A stretch of DNA of 39,624 bases from Phormidesmis priestleyi BC1401 (GCF_001650195.1 NZ_LXYR01000048.1:1-39624); one strand, 5' to 3'; numbered from the stretch's first letter, positions 17,370 to 25,891 are shown. Notes: a model not told the origin generated them from the sequence alone. Made by a program: numbers and translations.

Positions 17370-17500
17370 ACGTTCTCAATTCCTAGTGGATGCAATTCTG
17401 ACGGGCAGTGTACCTGAGATTTCTCACAAGACTGCTTTAAGCCTAATTGATTTGGTGAGAAGCAGTCGAACGCTCGATCGAGTAATTCTCTCAGAGACAC

Positions 17501-19027
17501 TTATGCCTTCCCATCGGACTCCTCAGAATCAGATTTTTCGGGTTTCAGTAACGGGAACGCAATCACGTCGCGAATGCTAGGGGCATCAGTCAGCACCATG
17601 ACTAATCGATCGATGCCGATTCCCAATCCTCCAGTTGGTGGCATTCCATACTCCAATGCGGTGAGAAAGTCTTCGTCAACGCCTTGCGCTTCGAGATCGC
17701 CAGCCGCTTTACGATCGGCTTGTGCCTCTAGTCGCGCTCGCTGATCTAACGGATCAGTTAACTCTGAAAAACTGTTTGCAGTTTCTCGCCCGACGATGAA
17801 TAGCTCAAACCGTTCGACTAGCCCAGGCTTTGAGCGATGGGGTTTTGCGAGGGGCGAAATCTCGATCGGGTAATCCAAAACAAAGGTCGGCTGAATCAGA
17901 GTATCTTCGACTTTTTGCTCAAAGGCTTCATTGAGGAGGTTCCCGATCGAGACGCATTTCTCAATGTCGTGAAGTCCCGCCGCTTTTGCTGCGACTTTTG
18001 CCTCGTCCAAACTTTGGAACTGCGAGAAATCGACTCCCGTTTTTTCGTGAACAATTTCGTGCATTGTGACTCTACGCCAAGGAGGAGTCAAATTGATTGC
18101 TTCGCCCTGGTAGATAATCTTTAAAGTCTCCAGAACTTCTTGAGCGACAGTGGTGACGATCGCCTCGGTCAGCGCCATCATGTCGTAATAGTCGGCGTAG
18201 GCTTGGTAAACCTCGATCGTGGTGAACTCTGGATTGTGCCGCGTCGAAATGCCTTCATTTCTGAAGATGCGACCCAGTTCAAAGACTTTCTCAAAGCCTC
18301 CGACGATTAAGCGCTTGAGGTGCAACTCGGTGGCGATGCGGAGATAAAGCTCCATATCCATCGTGTTGTGATAAGTGGTAAACGGACGCGCATCCGCTCC
18401 TCCCGCTTCTGACAGAAGGACGGGCGTTTCGATTTCGATAAAGCCTTGCTGATCGAGATAGCGACGAATTCCAGCCGTGATCAGGGCACGACGACGGAAG
18501 GTTTGCCGCACTTCAGGGTTGACAATCAAATCAACATAGCGTTGACGATAGCGTTTGGCGACATCGGTTAAGCCGTGCCATTTGTCGGGCAACGGCAGCA
18601 GCGATTTGGTCAACATCACATAGTGATTGACGTAGACCGAAAGTTCGCCTTTTTCGGTGCGCTTGATGGTGCCGTTTGCGCCGATGATGTCGCCTGCGTC
18701 AGTGAGTTGCTTGAGGTGGTCAAATGCCTGTGGGTCAGCGTCGCCCATGTTGGCTTGAATGCGCGTTTTGTCGAGATAAAGCTGAATCGTGCCCGTCTCA
18801 TCTTGCAGCGTAAAAAATGCCAGCTTGCCGAAGACGCGCCGCGCCATAATTCTGCCCGCGATCGCCACTTCGACTTCGACTTCTTCGCCACTGGCTAAGT
18901 CAGCATATTTCTCTTGCAGTTCGGCGGCGTGATGGGTTGACTGCCACTTATAAGCGTAGGGGTTTACGCCCAGTTGCTTGAGTTGCTCAACTTTTTCGAG
19001 GCGAGTAGCGCGAAGATCGTCTGACAT
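17501..19027 (-). CDS. lysS: Lysyl-tRNA synthetase, class II
   Basis: A 508-residue cytoplasmic enzyme charging tRNA-Lys with lysine. An N-terminal OB-fold anticodon-binding domain (about 50-150; [21 protein letters not shown]) precedes a class II catalytic core: motif 1 around [21 protein letters not shown], motif 2 [15 protein letters not shown], and motif 3 [14 protein letters not shown]. The length is normal for bacterial LysS. It is a single gene; the intergenic stretch to the ABC ATPase (17370-17500) holds nothing I recognise. All core motifs are intact, so this is a housekeeping gene that anchors the map. Confidence 0.98.
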   Translation of the reverse strand: MSDDLRATRLEKVEQLKQLGVNPYAYKWQSTHHAAELQEKYADLASGEEVEVEVAIAGRIMARRVFGKLAFFTLQDETGTIQLYLDKTRIQANMGDADPQAFDHLKQLTDAGDIIGANGTIKRTEKGELSVYVNHYVMLTKSLLPLPDKWHGLTDVAKRYRQRYVDLIVNPEVRQTFRRRALITAGIRRYLDQQGFIEIETPVLLSEAGGADARPFTTYHNTMDMELYLRIATELHLKRLIVGGFEKVFELGRIFRNEGISTRHNPEFTTIEVYQAYADYYDMMALTEAIVTTVAQEVLETLKIIYQGEAINLTPPWRRVTMHEIVHEKTGVDFSQFQSLDEAKVAAKAAGLHDIEKCVSIGNLLNEAFEQKVEDTLIQPTFVLDYPIEISPLAKPHRSKPGLVERFELFIVGRETANSFSELTDPLDQRARLEAQADRKAAGDLEAQGVDEDFLTALEYGMPPTGGLGIGIDRLVMVLTDAPSIRDVIAFPLLKPEKSDSEESDGKA

Positions 19028-19250
19028 GGCTTAAAAATTCCTGGATACGCAGCCAAGAAGCAGGGTGCAACTGAGGCTAATAGCAGCTTTCTATTATAAG
19101 GGTGAAGGCTACGGGAACGTGGAGTAAACCTTTTGCGTTTGTGGGGGCGATCGCATCAAAAATTGAGTACAGCACTCAAGGCACAGAAAATGCTGAGGGA
19201 ACACCTCCGGTGCAGGGAACCTGTGCGCTGACAGCCATACTGAAGCAAAT

Positions 19251-19390
19251 ATGCGAAAAGATTCCGCCTATCTATCCAAATGAGCGTAATATGCAGAAAG
19301 ATTCTGTCTATCTACCTCATTCGGGGTGCTACGCAGAAACCATCTGCCTATTCACCCGTTTTGGCGTGATATGCGGAAACTTTCTCTCTA
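19251..19390 (+). repeat. 40-bp imperfect tandem repeat, about 3.5 units
   Basis: Units start at 19251, 19291, 19331 and 19371, exactly 40 bp apart. Each begins ATGCGAAA / ATGCAGAAA / ACGCAGAAA / ATGCGGAAA, followed by a CT-rich CTATCT-like segment. Forty is not a multiple of three, so the unit changes frame at each copy. The 103-codon open frame crossing it (from a GTG at 19102) is therefore probably not a gene. The rest of 19028-19492 shows no gene. Confidence 0.75.
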
Positions 19391-19492
19391 AAAAGAAGTT
19401 AGACCAGAGATGATGTGTTTTCATAACCAATGTCAAAAATTTAAGTTTAGGTATGGGATTTAAGCTTAAGACTTTCTCTGAACAAAAAAATA

Positions 19493-20095
19493 ATGACTAT
19501 TCTAAGTAAGCTAAATAGTTATATGGGCCTCGCTGACACTGATTATTTAGCTTCACGTCTACTTATTCTCTCTGGACTTCCTCTCCAGGGGCTTGCGAAA
19601 GCTTCAGAAGCTATTGAAAAGCAGTTCAAGCTGTTCTTTGCGATTTTTGAACGCATACAAAATGGAAGAGAAATTTCTCAGAGAGAGTTACGGCAATATG
19701 GCCATAATTTACTTGATCAGCTAAATTCATACAATCAGCTTATCCCACAGGAGCATAGATTAGGTGAAGACTGGAAGGAGTTGATGGTGATGCTCAAGGA
19801 CTCATATAATCTAAGATATCCAGAGCATTGGAAGGAAGTACACCTACCAATCGAGCTGAGTAAGCTTGATCAAGCATATACTTATCTACGAAATAATAAT
19901 GTTAATAACTTACCTCAAGAGATAAGAAGTCGAGGTGAATCATTTGGCACATTTTTAGGAGATATATGGACTGAAGATTATATTCTAAGAATAGAAAAAA
20001 TGGGTCTTAAAACACCATATGAGATTCTTGAATTGAATAATAATTCCTATGAAAACTTAAAGATAAAGGCTGATAAATCCAGCAGATCTACTTGA
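19493..20095 (+). CDS. Hypothetical AT-rich protein, HEPN-like helical N-terminus
   Basis: A 200-residue protein, AT-richer than its neighbours. Residues 17-45 (DYLASRLLILSGLPLQGLAKASEAIEKQFKLFF) resemble the first helices of HEPN proteins. An R-x6-H spacing is visible in RELRQYGHNL, compatible with the HEPN Rx4-6H motif. The C-terminal half is mixed and unrecognised. No ribosome binding site or partner nucleotidyltransferase gene is visible. An attC-like structure lies 250 bp downstream on the same strand, so the gene could be a lone integron-type cassette. The HEPN assignment is tentative. Confidence 0.6.
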   Translation: MTILSKLNSYMGLADTDYLASRLLILSGLPLQGLAKASEAIEKQFKLFFAIFERIQNGREISQRELRQYGHNLLDQLNSYNQLIPQEHRLGEDWKELMVMLKDSYNLRYPEHWKEVHLPIELSKLDQAYTYLRNNNVNNLPQEIRSRGESFGTFLGDIWTEDYILRIEKMGLKTPYEILELNNNSYENLKIKADKSSRST

Positions 20096-20346
20096 GGGCA
20101 GACAACCAAAAAAACACAGGTATTCTAGTCTAAATGTACTTAGAACTGTCAGCAATTTATGATTTTTGTTCAGTCAATTTATGGTTTTAAGTCTAAGTTT
20201 AACTAATAATATGGTGCAATTGAAGTCTAGCTTTTGTATGTTTGGGTGTTTTTAGAGTATTGGGCGATAGCTTTTCATTCAGCAGACAAAATAAATCGCG
20301 CTGACGGTAAAATAAGCAAAGTGTTTCAGTTCGCTCTACTGCACAA
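20096..20346. other. AT-rich non-coding stretch before the attC-like site
   Basis: I see no convincing gene. A 61-codon frame (20234-20419) runs into the attC-like palindrome and has no ribosome binding site. The base composition matches the preceding gene rather than the following one, so it may belong to the same transferred segment. Confidence 0.4.
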
Positions 20347-20436
20347 GTCTAACCACTGCATGCAGGCGGAACGGATTGTTAAGCTATCTTCACGCTTATT
20401 CTGCATCGCCGTCCGCTGATGCAGATGCCGTTAGTG
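20347..20436 (+). repeat. attC-like (59-base-element-like) recombination site
   Basis: A 90-bp imperfect inverted repeat. The arms at 20349-20374 and 20409-20434 pair over about 26 nt with unpaired extra bases, and the loop is 34 nt. The outer boxes are GTCTAAC (a perfect RYYYAAC) on the left and GTTAGTG on the right. The latter keeps GTTAG but departs from the GTTRRRY consensus; on the other strand the box GTTAGAC is a perfect match. Arm sequence such as GCGGACGG is common in cyanobacterial attC-like sites. No integrase gene is present in the window. Confidence 0.6.
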
Positions 20437-20584
20437 CGTCAGATCCAAAAGCCAAAGTTAAGTTTTAGATGCGATCGCTCTGTTCCCATTCCCGATCGCA
20501 ATCGCTTTGATTTCACGACTCTCGACTCGATCGCCTGTACCGTTCACGCACCAAGCTCAGTCGCCTTTGGAACCTTGATGGCAT

Positions 20585-20998
20585 TCAAAGGGGTGGATGG
20601 CGATCGAAAAATTCTTCCTCTACCCGAATTGCCAACATGATTGAGCGGTTTAAGCTGAGTGCGGCGATCGTGGCGCGTCCTATAGCAGTTAAACCAACCA
20701 CTTCGACACCCTTCCAGCCGAAATGTGCTTTCCAAATTTGCTGGCGAGGGTTAAAGATTGACACCACTTCACCTGTTTCTGGATCTTCGATCCGTTGTCG
20801 GGCACCCTTGCGTAAAGAACACGATACACAGGCAAGGGCTAAATTAGTGGCTATGGTTGCGCCACCCGCAGTTTCAGGCACGATGTGATCAACATGAAAC
20901 GTGGCAACTTGCCCGGTTTGAGACAAACCACAATATTCACACCGATTCCCCGATCGCTGGATTACTAATCGCCGTAAAGCAGCAGGTATTGTCGTCAT
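20585..20998 (-). CDS. HNH endonuclease
   Basis: A 137-residue protein with an HNH/zinc-binding nuclease core: CEYCG at about 19-23, the catalytic HVDHIVPETAGG segment, NLALAC and then CVSCSLRKG. The C-terminal half (WKGVEVVGLTAIGRATIAALSLNR) is a conserved tail of this cyanobacterial HNH group. The gene starts 2 bp after the stop of a 67-residue partner, so both are probably co-translated. It could be a homing-type nuclease, a restriction component or a toxin; sequence alone does not decide. Its last 50 codons are duplicated upstream at 21281-21429. Confidence 0.9.
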   Translation of the reverse strand: MTTIPAALRRLVIQRSGNRCEYCGLSQTGQVATFHVDHIVPETAGGATIATNLALACVSCSLRKGARQRIEDPETGEVVSIFNPRQQIWKAHFGWKGVEVVGLTAIGRATIAALSLNRSIMLAIRVEEEFFDRHPPL

Positions 20999-21000
20999 TC

Positions 21001-21204
21001 TTAATGAGTCACACGCTGCGATCTGAGACGAAGTAAGGACAAAAACTCTACTAATTCGACTAACCCTTCAGCCTCTTGTTGTTCTGCTTGGGTTAATCCT
21101 TCACCTGCGTCTTGGCGATCTAAAAGTGAAGTGAGCCGCTCTTTGACCCCTACGGGGAGTTGAAAGTAGGCTAGCTCGATCGGTATTTGAACAAGTTCAG
21201 CCAT
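21001..21204 (-). CDS. Small partner protein of the HNH endonuclease
   Basis: A 67-residue, mostly helical, acidic protein: MAELVQIPIELAYFQLPVGVKERLTSLLDRQDAGEGLTQ, then a Glu-rich helix ending LLRLRSQRVTH. It ends 2 bp before the HNH gene. Small proteins of this type precede HNH genes in several cyanobacteria, which suggests an inhibitor or accessory role, but I know of no assigned function. The ribosome binding site is weak. Confidence 0.7.
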   Translation of the reverse strand: MAELVQIPIELAYFQLPVGVKERLTSLLDRQDAGEGLTQAEQQEAEGLVELVEFLSLLRLRSQRVTH

Positions 21205-21280
21205 AATTCAGAGTTTAAGCAAGATTACAGTCAAAACTATCGTAAATCAAAGTGCGTTGTCACAGCGGTACAGCAATATC

Positions 21281-21429
21281 TTGATGGCATTAAAGTGGTG
21301 GATGGCGATCGAAAAATTCTTCCTCTGCCCGAATTGCCAACATGATTGAGCGGTCTAAGCTGAGTGCGGCGATCGTGGCGCATCCTGTAGCAGTTAAACC
21401 AACTACTTCGACACCTCTCCAGTCGAAAG
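21281..21429 (-). pseudogene. Duplicated 3' end of the HNH endonuclease gene
   Basis: About 149 bp match 20575-20724 with a one-base length difference and scattered substitutions. In the minus frame it encodes WRGVEVVGLTATGCATIAALS through FFDRHPPL and the same stop. The sequence upstream of the match is unrelated, so only the C-terminal third remains. It lies upstream of the intact HNH operon in the same orientation, as if a tandem copy had been lost except for its end. Confidence 0.88.
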
Positions 21430-21551
21430 GCGTAGTGGGTTCGCTACCCATGATCCAGGACAGCAGGCTGTGAGTCAGAATCAAGATAAGCGAGGATACT
21501 GAGGCATTAGCCTTTAATTGACCTGAGCTTTATTATTCTGGGAGTTGCTCT

Positions 21552-22745
21552 ATGTCTAGATTGCTGGTAACGCGGTATCAGGCAGACGTTGAAGAAATCA
21601 TTCGATATGGGGGTTCTCGTAAAGAGACCAGCATTCGCAATGCGTTTGAGCGACTGCTGAACGACTATTGCAAGCCCCGCAACTATCTGCTGATCCCAGA
21701 ATTGGACTTTAAGACAAAGTTCAACACAACGGTTTTCCCAGATGGCACGGTGAAGGATGCGATTCGGCTAGAGCATGGCTGGTGGGAAAGCAAAGACCAA
21801 TACGATCGCCTTGACGACGAGATTGAGAAGAAGTTTGCGAAGGGCTACCCCGACGAAAATATTCTGTTTGAAGACTCTCAGACTGCTGTTTTGATTCAGC
21901 ATAGTCAAGAGGTTGCCCGTGTCTCAATGAAAGATGCTGATGCGCTCGATCGGCTGTTAAACGTCTTTGTAGACTATGAACGCGCTGAGGTGCGAGACTT
22001 TCGATCGGCGATTATCAAGTTTAAAGAAGACATTCCCCATATTCTCGAAGCGCTAAGAGACATTATTGGTCAGCAAGAAGCGACGAGTACACCCTTTAGA
22101 GAGCGTCGCAACACGTTTCTAGAAGTCTGTCGCCAGTCGATTAACCCCGAAATCGAAGTTTTTGACATCCATGAGATGTTGATTCAACACATTCTTACAG
22201 AGGATATTTTTACCAACATTTTCCATGAGTCGCAGTTTCACAGAGAAAATAACATTGCGCGGGAACTGTCGGAAATTATCAACACGTTTTTTACCGGAAA
22301 CACTCGCCGCAACACGCTCAAGAGCATCGAACACTATTACGCGGTGATTCGTCGCAAGTCTGAGAATATTGCGAACCACCACGAAAAGCAAAAGTTTCTC
22401 AAGGCAATCTACGAAAACTTTTACAAGGCGTATAACCCTAAAGCAGCCGATCGCTTGGGGATTGTCTACACGCCGAATGAGATTGTGCGCTTTATGATTG
22501 AGAGTGCCGATCATCTAGTGCATAAGCACTTTGGTAAGCTGTTGAGCGATCCGGGCGTAGAGATTTTAGACCCCTGCACAGGCACAGGAACCTATGTGAC
22601 AGAACTGATTGAATATTTGCCTGCGGATAAGCTGGAGCATAAGTATAAAAATGAGATTCACTGTAATGAAGTGGCGATTTTGCCCTATTACATTGCTAAT
22701 TTGAATATTGAGTTTACCTATCAGCAAAAGATGGGAAAAATATGA
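21552..22745 (+). CDS. Restriction-modification enzyme, N-terminal part (type IIG/ISP-like), frameshifted
   Basis: N-terminal 397 codons of a single-chain restriction-modification protein. A PD-(D/E)xK-type nuclease pattern is visible (Asp64 and Asp69 in FPDGTVKDA, then Glu79-Ser-Lys81 in WWESKDQ). A long helical linker follows, then an adenine methyltransferase with SAM motif I at DPCTGTGTYV (about residue 339). The frame stops at 22743-22745. Removing one A from the A5 run at 22736-22740 joins it to the next frame (QKMGKYEEFKNICLVDTLDH). This is either a real frameshift, a phase-variable tract, or a sequencing error. Confidence 0.88.
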   Translation: MSRLLVTRYQADVEEIIRYGGSRKETSIRNAFERLLNDYCKPRNYLLIPELDFKTKFNTTVFPDGTVKDAIRLEHGWWESKDQYDRLDDEIEKKFAKGYPDENILFEDSQTAVLIQHSQEVARVSMKDADALDRLLNVFVDYERAEVRDFRSAIIKFKEDIPHILEALRDIIGQQEATSTPFRERRNTFLEVCRQSINPEIEVFDIHEMLIQHILTEDIFTNIFHESQFHRENNIARELSEIINTFFTGNTRRNTLKSIEHYYAVIRRKSENIANHHEKQKFLKAIYENFYKAYNPKAADRLGIVYTPNEIVRFMIESADHLVHKHFGKLLSDPGVEILDPCTGTGTYVTELIEYLPADKLEHKYKNEIHCNEVAILPYYIANLNIEFTYQQKMGKI

Positions 22746-23295
22746 GGAGTTTAAGAATATTTGTTTGGTGGATACGCTGGATCACTGCGGGTTTGAAGGG
22801 AAGCAGTTTGATTTGTTTGCCATGAGTGTGCAGAATACAGCAAGGATTCAAGAGCAGAACGATCGGACTATTTCTGTGATCATCGGCAATCCACCCTACA
22901 ACGCGCATCAAGAAAGCTTTAACCAGCGCAACGCTAATCGTCTCTATAAAGGCATTGATAAAGCAATTAAAGAGACCTACATCAAAGAGGGAACGGCTCA
23001 AAATCAAATTGTTGTTTACGATATGTATGCTCGTTTCTTTCGATGGGCGAGCGATCGGCTCGGTCAAAATGGCTTAATCGCTTTCGTTACTAACCGATCG
23101 TTTATTGACTCTAAAACCTTTGACGGGTTTCGCAAGTCTGTTGATAAGGAGTTTGATTATGTCTATATTGTTGATACTCAATCGGATGTGAGGAATAATC
23201 CGAAGATTTCGGGCACAAAAAACAATGTGTTTGGCATTCAAACCGGAGTCGCTGTGATGTTTTTGATCAGGACGCGCAGAGACAAAGCAATATGA
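22741..23295 (+). CDS. Restriction-modification enzyme, middle part (methyltransferase motif IV)
   Basis: Continuation of the same protein in the next frame. It holds the catalytic motif NPPYNAHQ of an N6-adenine methyltransferase and following conserved segments (YDMYARFFRWASDRL, GLIAFVTNRSFID, TGVAVMFLIR). It ends after RRDKAI at a TGA overlapping the start of the DUF4258 gene. Continuity resumes at 23863: joining the GCA at 23287-23289 to the AAA at 23863 gives RDKAKIFYFTLQDEQ in one frame. This part therefore ends because of an insertion. Confidence 0.85.
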   Translation, partial: YEEFKNICLVDTLDHCGFEGKQFDLFAMSVQNTARIQEQNDRTISVIIGNPPYNAHQESFNQRNANRLYKGIDKAIKETYIKEGTAQNQIVVYDMYARFFRWASDRLGQNGLIAFVTNRSFIDSKTFDGFRKSVDKEFDYVYIVDTQSDVRNNPKISGTKNNVFGIQTGVAVMFLIRTRRDKAI

Positions 23296-23603
23296 AGGCG
23301 CTTCAGGAGATTCAAAGACAGCTAGAAATAGGGAATTTTGAGTTTACGCGACACGCTCTTAAACGCTCGATCGAACGAAATATTAGTAACCAAGAAATTA
23401 GAGAAATTGGGGGAAATGTTGAAATTATTGAAGATTATCCAGAAGACAAATATTCGCCGAGTTCTCTTCTGATGGGCTTTACTCAGGTCGATCGACCGTT
23501 ACATATTCAGATTTCACGGGTCGAGTCAGACACTCTAAAGATCATTACTTTATATGAGCCAGATCAAAATGAATGGATTGATTGCAAGACCAGGAGGAAA
23601 TAA
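23292..23603 (+). CDS. DUF4258 toxin-like protein
   Basis: A 103-residue protein with the DUF4258 pattern: FEFTRHALKRSIERNISNQEI, EIIEDYPEDKYSPSSLLMGF, and a final strand LKIITLYEPDQNEW. DUF4258 proteins are RelE-superfamily-like and typically sit before YgiT-type zinc-finger antitoxins, as here. The start overlaps the upstream stop (ATGA) and the stop overlaps the antitoxin start (TAATG). The whole pair lies inside the restriction-modification gene. Confidence 0.88.
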   Translation: MKALQEIQRQLEIGNFEFTRHALKRSIERNISNQEIREIGGNVEIIEDYPEDKYSPSSLLMGFTQVDRPLHIQISRVESDTLKIITLYEPDQNEWIDCKTRRK

Positions 23604-23851
23604 TGTTTAAGTGTCATATTTGTAGCTCAGAGGAATCTTATACAGAGCTTGTGAGCGAAATCTTTCAAATCGACGGAAAGTTTTATCTCGTTGAGAAGAT
23701 TCCGGCTACGGTGTGTTCTCGGTGCGGTGAAGAAATCTTTAGCGGAGAAACCACCGAACGAATTCGAGTCATGTTGCATGGAGATATGAAACCCGCTAAG
23801 TCAATTTCTGTAGATGTTTTTTCTTACCAACCTGAACCAAAGGCTTCTTGA
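23603..23851 (+). CDS. YgiT-type zinc-finger antitoxin (MqsA-like N-terminal domain)
   Basis: An 82-residue protein starting MFKCHICSS after a strong AGGAGG ribosome binding site. Two CxxC pairs (Cys4/Cys7 and CSRCGEE) form the zinc finger. The C-terminal part (MLHGDMKPAKSISVDVF) is a short tail without the helix-turn-helix domain of full MqsA. It pairs with the DUF4258 gene directly upstream. Its TGA lies 2 bp before the ATG from which the severed restriction-modification C-part could be re-initiated. Confidence 0.9.
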   Translation: MFKCHICSSEESYTELVSEIFQIDGKFYLVEKIPATVCSRCGEEIFSGETTERIRVMLHGDMKPAKSISVDVFSYQPEPKAS

Positions 23852-23853
23852 TC

Positions 23854-25107
23854 ATGAGGGCAAAAATCTTTTATTTTACGCTGCAAGATGAGCAGACCAA
23901 GGAAGAAAAGCTCGATTGGTTTGAACGGACGAAGTTTGAAGAGATTCCGTTTGACCATATCACACCCGATCAAAAGGCAAATTGGATTAATTTAACCGAT
24001 AACGATTTTGATACTTTTTTGCCGTTAATTGATAAGGAGGTGAAAGCAGGGCGATCGCAACAGGCGGTTTTTCAGCTTTTCTCGCGTGGTGTTGCAACTC
24101 AACGCGACGAGTGGGTTTACGACTTTTCAAAAGATGCTCTGATTGAGCGAATGAAATATTTTGTTGAAGTGTATAGCGATCGATTGGAGAATGGAGTAGA
24201 GAGAGAGTTAGATATTAAATGGGATCGAGAGCTTGAAAAGTATTTAGATCGTAGAATTTCTAAAAAGTTTGAGCTTAAAACTATTGTATCTAGCTTATGT
24301 AGACCATTCTTTAAACAATATTTCTATTTTGATAAGCATTTTAATGGAATGACTTATCAGTGGTTCGATATTTTTAATTCAAGAGATTCTGAAAACCAAT
24401 ATATTGCTTTTGTTGCGCCTGGGTGTACAAAATCATTTCACTGTTTAATCGCTAATTCGTTGCTTGATTTACATCTGACAGGCGATTCTCAATGTCTTCC
24501 CCTCTACCGCTACGAAGACGGGAGCCGCATCGACAACATCACCGACTGGGGTTTAACCCAATTTCAAACTCACTACAGCGATCCCACCATCACCAAACCC
24601 GACATCTTCCACTACACCTACGCCGTTCTCCACCATCCCGCCTACCGCACCAAATATGAACTCAACCTCAAACGCGAATTTCCCCGATCGCCCTTCTACG
24701 CCGACTTTAATCAATGGGCAACCTGGGGCAAAACCCTGATGGATCTGCACCTAAACTATGAAACCATCCAACCCTATGGCTTAGAACGTCAAGAAATCGC
24801 CACCAAAGAAAAGCCCAAAGCCAAACTCAAAGCCGACAAAACCCAAGGCGTAATCATCCTAGATGAAAACAGCCAACTCACAGGCATTCCCGCGATCGCC
24901 TGGGACTATAAACTCGGCAATCGCTCTGCCCTCGAATGGATTCTTGATCAATATAAAGAGAAGAAACCCAAAGACCCGACGATCGCCAAACTCTTCAACA
25001 CCTACAAATTTGCCGACTATCAAGAACAGGTGATTGACTTGCTCGATCGGGTTTGCACCGTCAGCGTCAAAACAATGGAAATCATTCACCAAATGCCAGC
25101 AGAATAA
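23854..25107 (+). CDS. Restriction-modification enzyme, C-terminal part (target recognition region)
   Basis: The remaining 417 codons of the split enzyme: AKIFYFTLQDEQTKEEKLDWFER, then a region with RPFFKQYFYFDKHFN and IAFVAPGCTKSFHCL. The conserved C-terminal block of this family follows (DIFHYTYAVLHHPAYRTKYELNLKREFPRSPF ... WDYKLGNRSALEWILDQYKEK). This part normally follows the methyltransferase domain and includes the target-recognition region. It could be translated separately from the ATG at 23854, so a multi-chain enzyme is conceivable, but loss of function is simpler. The frame itself shows no further damage. Confidence 0.85.
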   Translation: MRAKIFYFTLQDEQTKEEKLDWFERTKFEEIPFDHITPDQKANWINLTDNDFDTFLPLIDKEVKAGRSQQAVFQLFSRGVATQRDEWVYDFSKDALIERMKYFVEVYSDRLENGVERELDIKWDRELEKYLDRRISKKFELKTIVSSLCRPFFKQYFYFDKHFNGMTYQWFDIFNSRDSENQYIAFVAPGCTKSFHCLIANSLLDLHLTGDSQCLPLYRYEDGSRIDNITDWGLTQFQTHYSDPTITKPDIFHYTYAVLHHPAYRTKYELNLKREFPRSPFYADFNQWATWGKTLMDLHLNYETIQPYGLERQEIATKEKPKAKLKADKTQGVIILDENSQLTGIPAIAWDYKLGNRSALEWILDQYKEKKPKDPTIAKLFNTYKFADYQEQVIDLLDRVCTVSVKTMEIIHQMPAE

Positions 25108-25129
25108 AGATAGAAGTTGAAAACACACC

Positions 25130-25735
25130 ATGACACAAGCACTTGAACAACGCACCTATACTCGCGAAGAATACCTGGAACTTGAAGTAGCTTCAGAGGA
25201 ACGTCATGAATATGTAAATGGAGAAATTAAGCTCATGACCGGAGGAACCCCTGATCACAACGATATTGCTGGCAATCTATACATTTTGATCAAACTTGCC
25301 CTGAAAGGAAAGCCGTATCGAACTTTTTATACCGATCAACGCCTTTGGATTCCCGGTGGTAAATCCTCTCCCGAAGGGACACGCAATCTTTATACTTATC
25401 CCGATGTGATGGTTATCGAAAAGCCTCTACAGCTTCAAACGGGGCGTACTGATACAGTCACGAATCCTTGCTTTATTGCTGAAGTGCTATCTAAATCAAC
25501 GCAGGATTATGACCACGGCGAAAAATTCTCTGCTTATCGCACCATTGATAGCTTCCGCGAATATCTTCTCATCGATCAATACAAGATTCATGTAGAACAT
25601 TATGTTAAAACGGCTGCTAATCAATGGCTGCTCTCAGAATATGACGAGCCGAATATCACATTGTCATTGTCTACTTTTGAAACTCAAATCGAAATCGTCT
25701 CTCTCTATGAAAACATTGATATTGACACCTTATAA
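25130..25735 (+). CDS. Uma2 family endonuclease
   Basis: A 201-residue protein of the Uma2 (DUF820) PD-(D/E)xK group, abundant in cyanobacteria. Visible are the N-terminal YTREEYLELEVASEERHEYVNGEI, TYPDVMVIEKP carrying the active-site Asp, and FIAEVLSKSTQDYDHGEKFSAYR carrying the acidic residue and Lys. The usual C-terminal strands complete the fold. It lies 22 bp after the restriction-modification C-part on the same strand. The biological role of Uma2 proteins is not established; many are tied to mobile DNA. Confidence 0.93.
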   Translation: MTQALEQRTYTREEYLELEVASEERHEYVNGEIKLMTGGTPDHNDIAGNLYILIKLALKGKPYRTFYTDQRLWIPGGKSSPEGTRNLYTYPDVMVIEKPLQLQTGRTDTVTNPCFIAEVLSKSTQDYDHGEKFSAYRTIDSFREYLLIDQYKIHVEHYVKTAANQWLLSEYDEPNITLSLSTFETQIEIVSLYENIDIDTL

Positions 25736-25891
25736 AACGATGAGCGCGATCGAGTTACGCCTGAGACAAATTGAGGATACGATCAACGATCGCTCCTTAA
25801 GAAAACTGCACCGCAATCCGTTCCACTCGACAGATTGAGAAACTTGTTGAGTAGGGAACGATCGCCGATCGTAAACGCGAAGCTAAATTCG

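Noticed and set aside
19102-19413. A 103-codon frame over the 40-bp repeats
   Set aside because: The repeat period is not a multiple of three, the start is GTG without a ribosome binding site, and the product is cysteine-rich nonsense in character.
25740-25838. Short frame beginning MSAIELRLRQIEDTINDR after the Uma2 gene
   Set aside because: It looks like the start of a real protein but ends after 32 codons with no continuation in the next frames that I could recognise.
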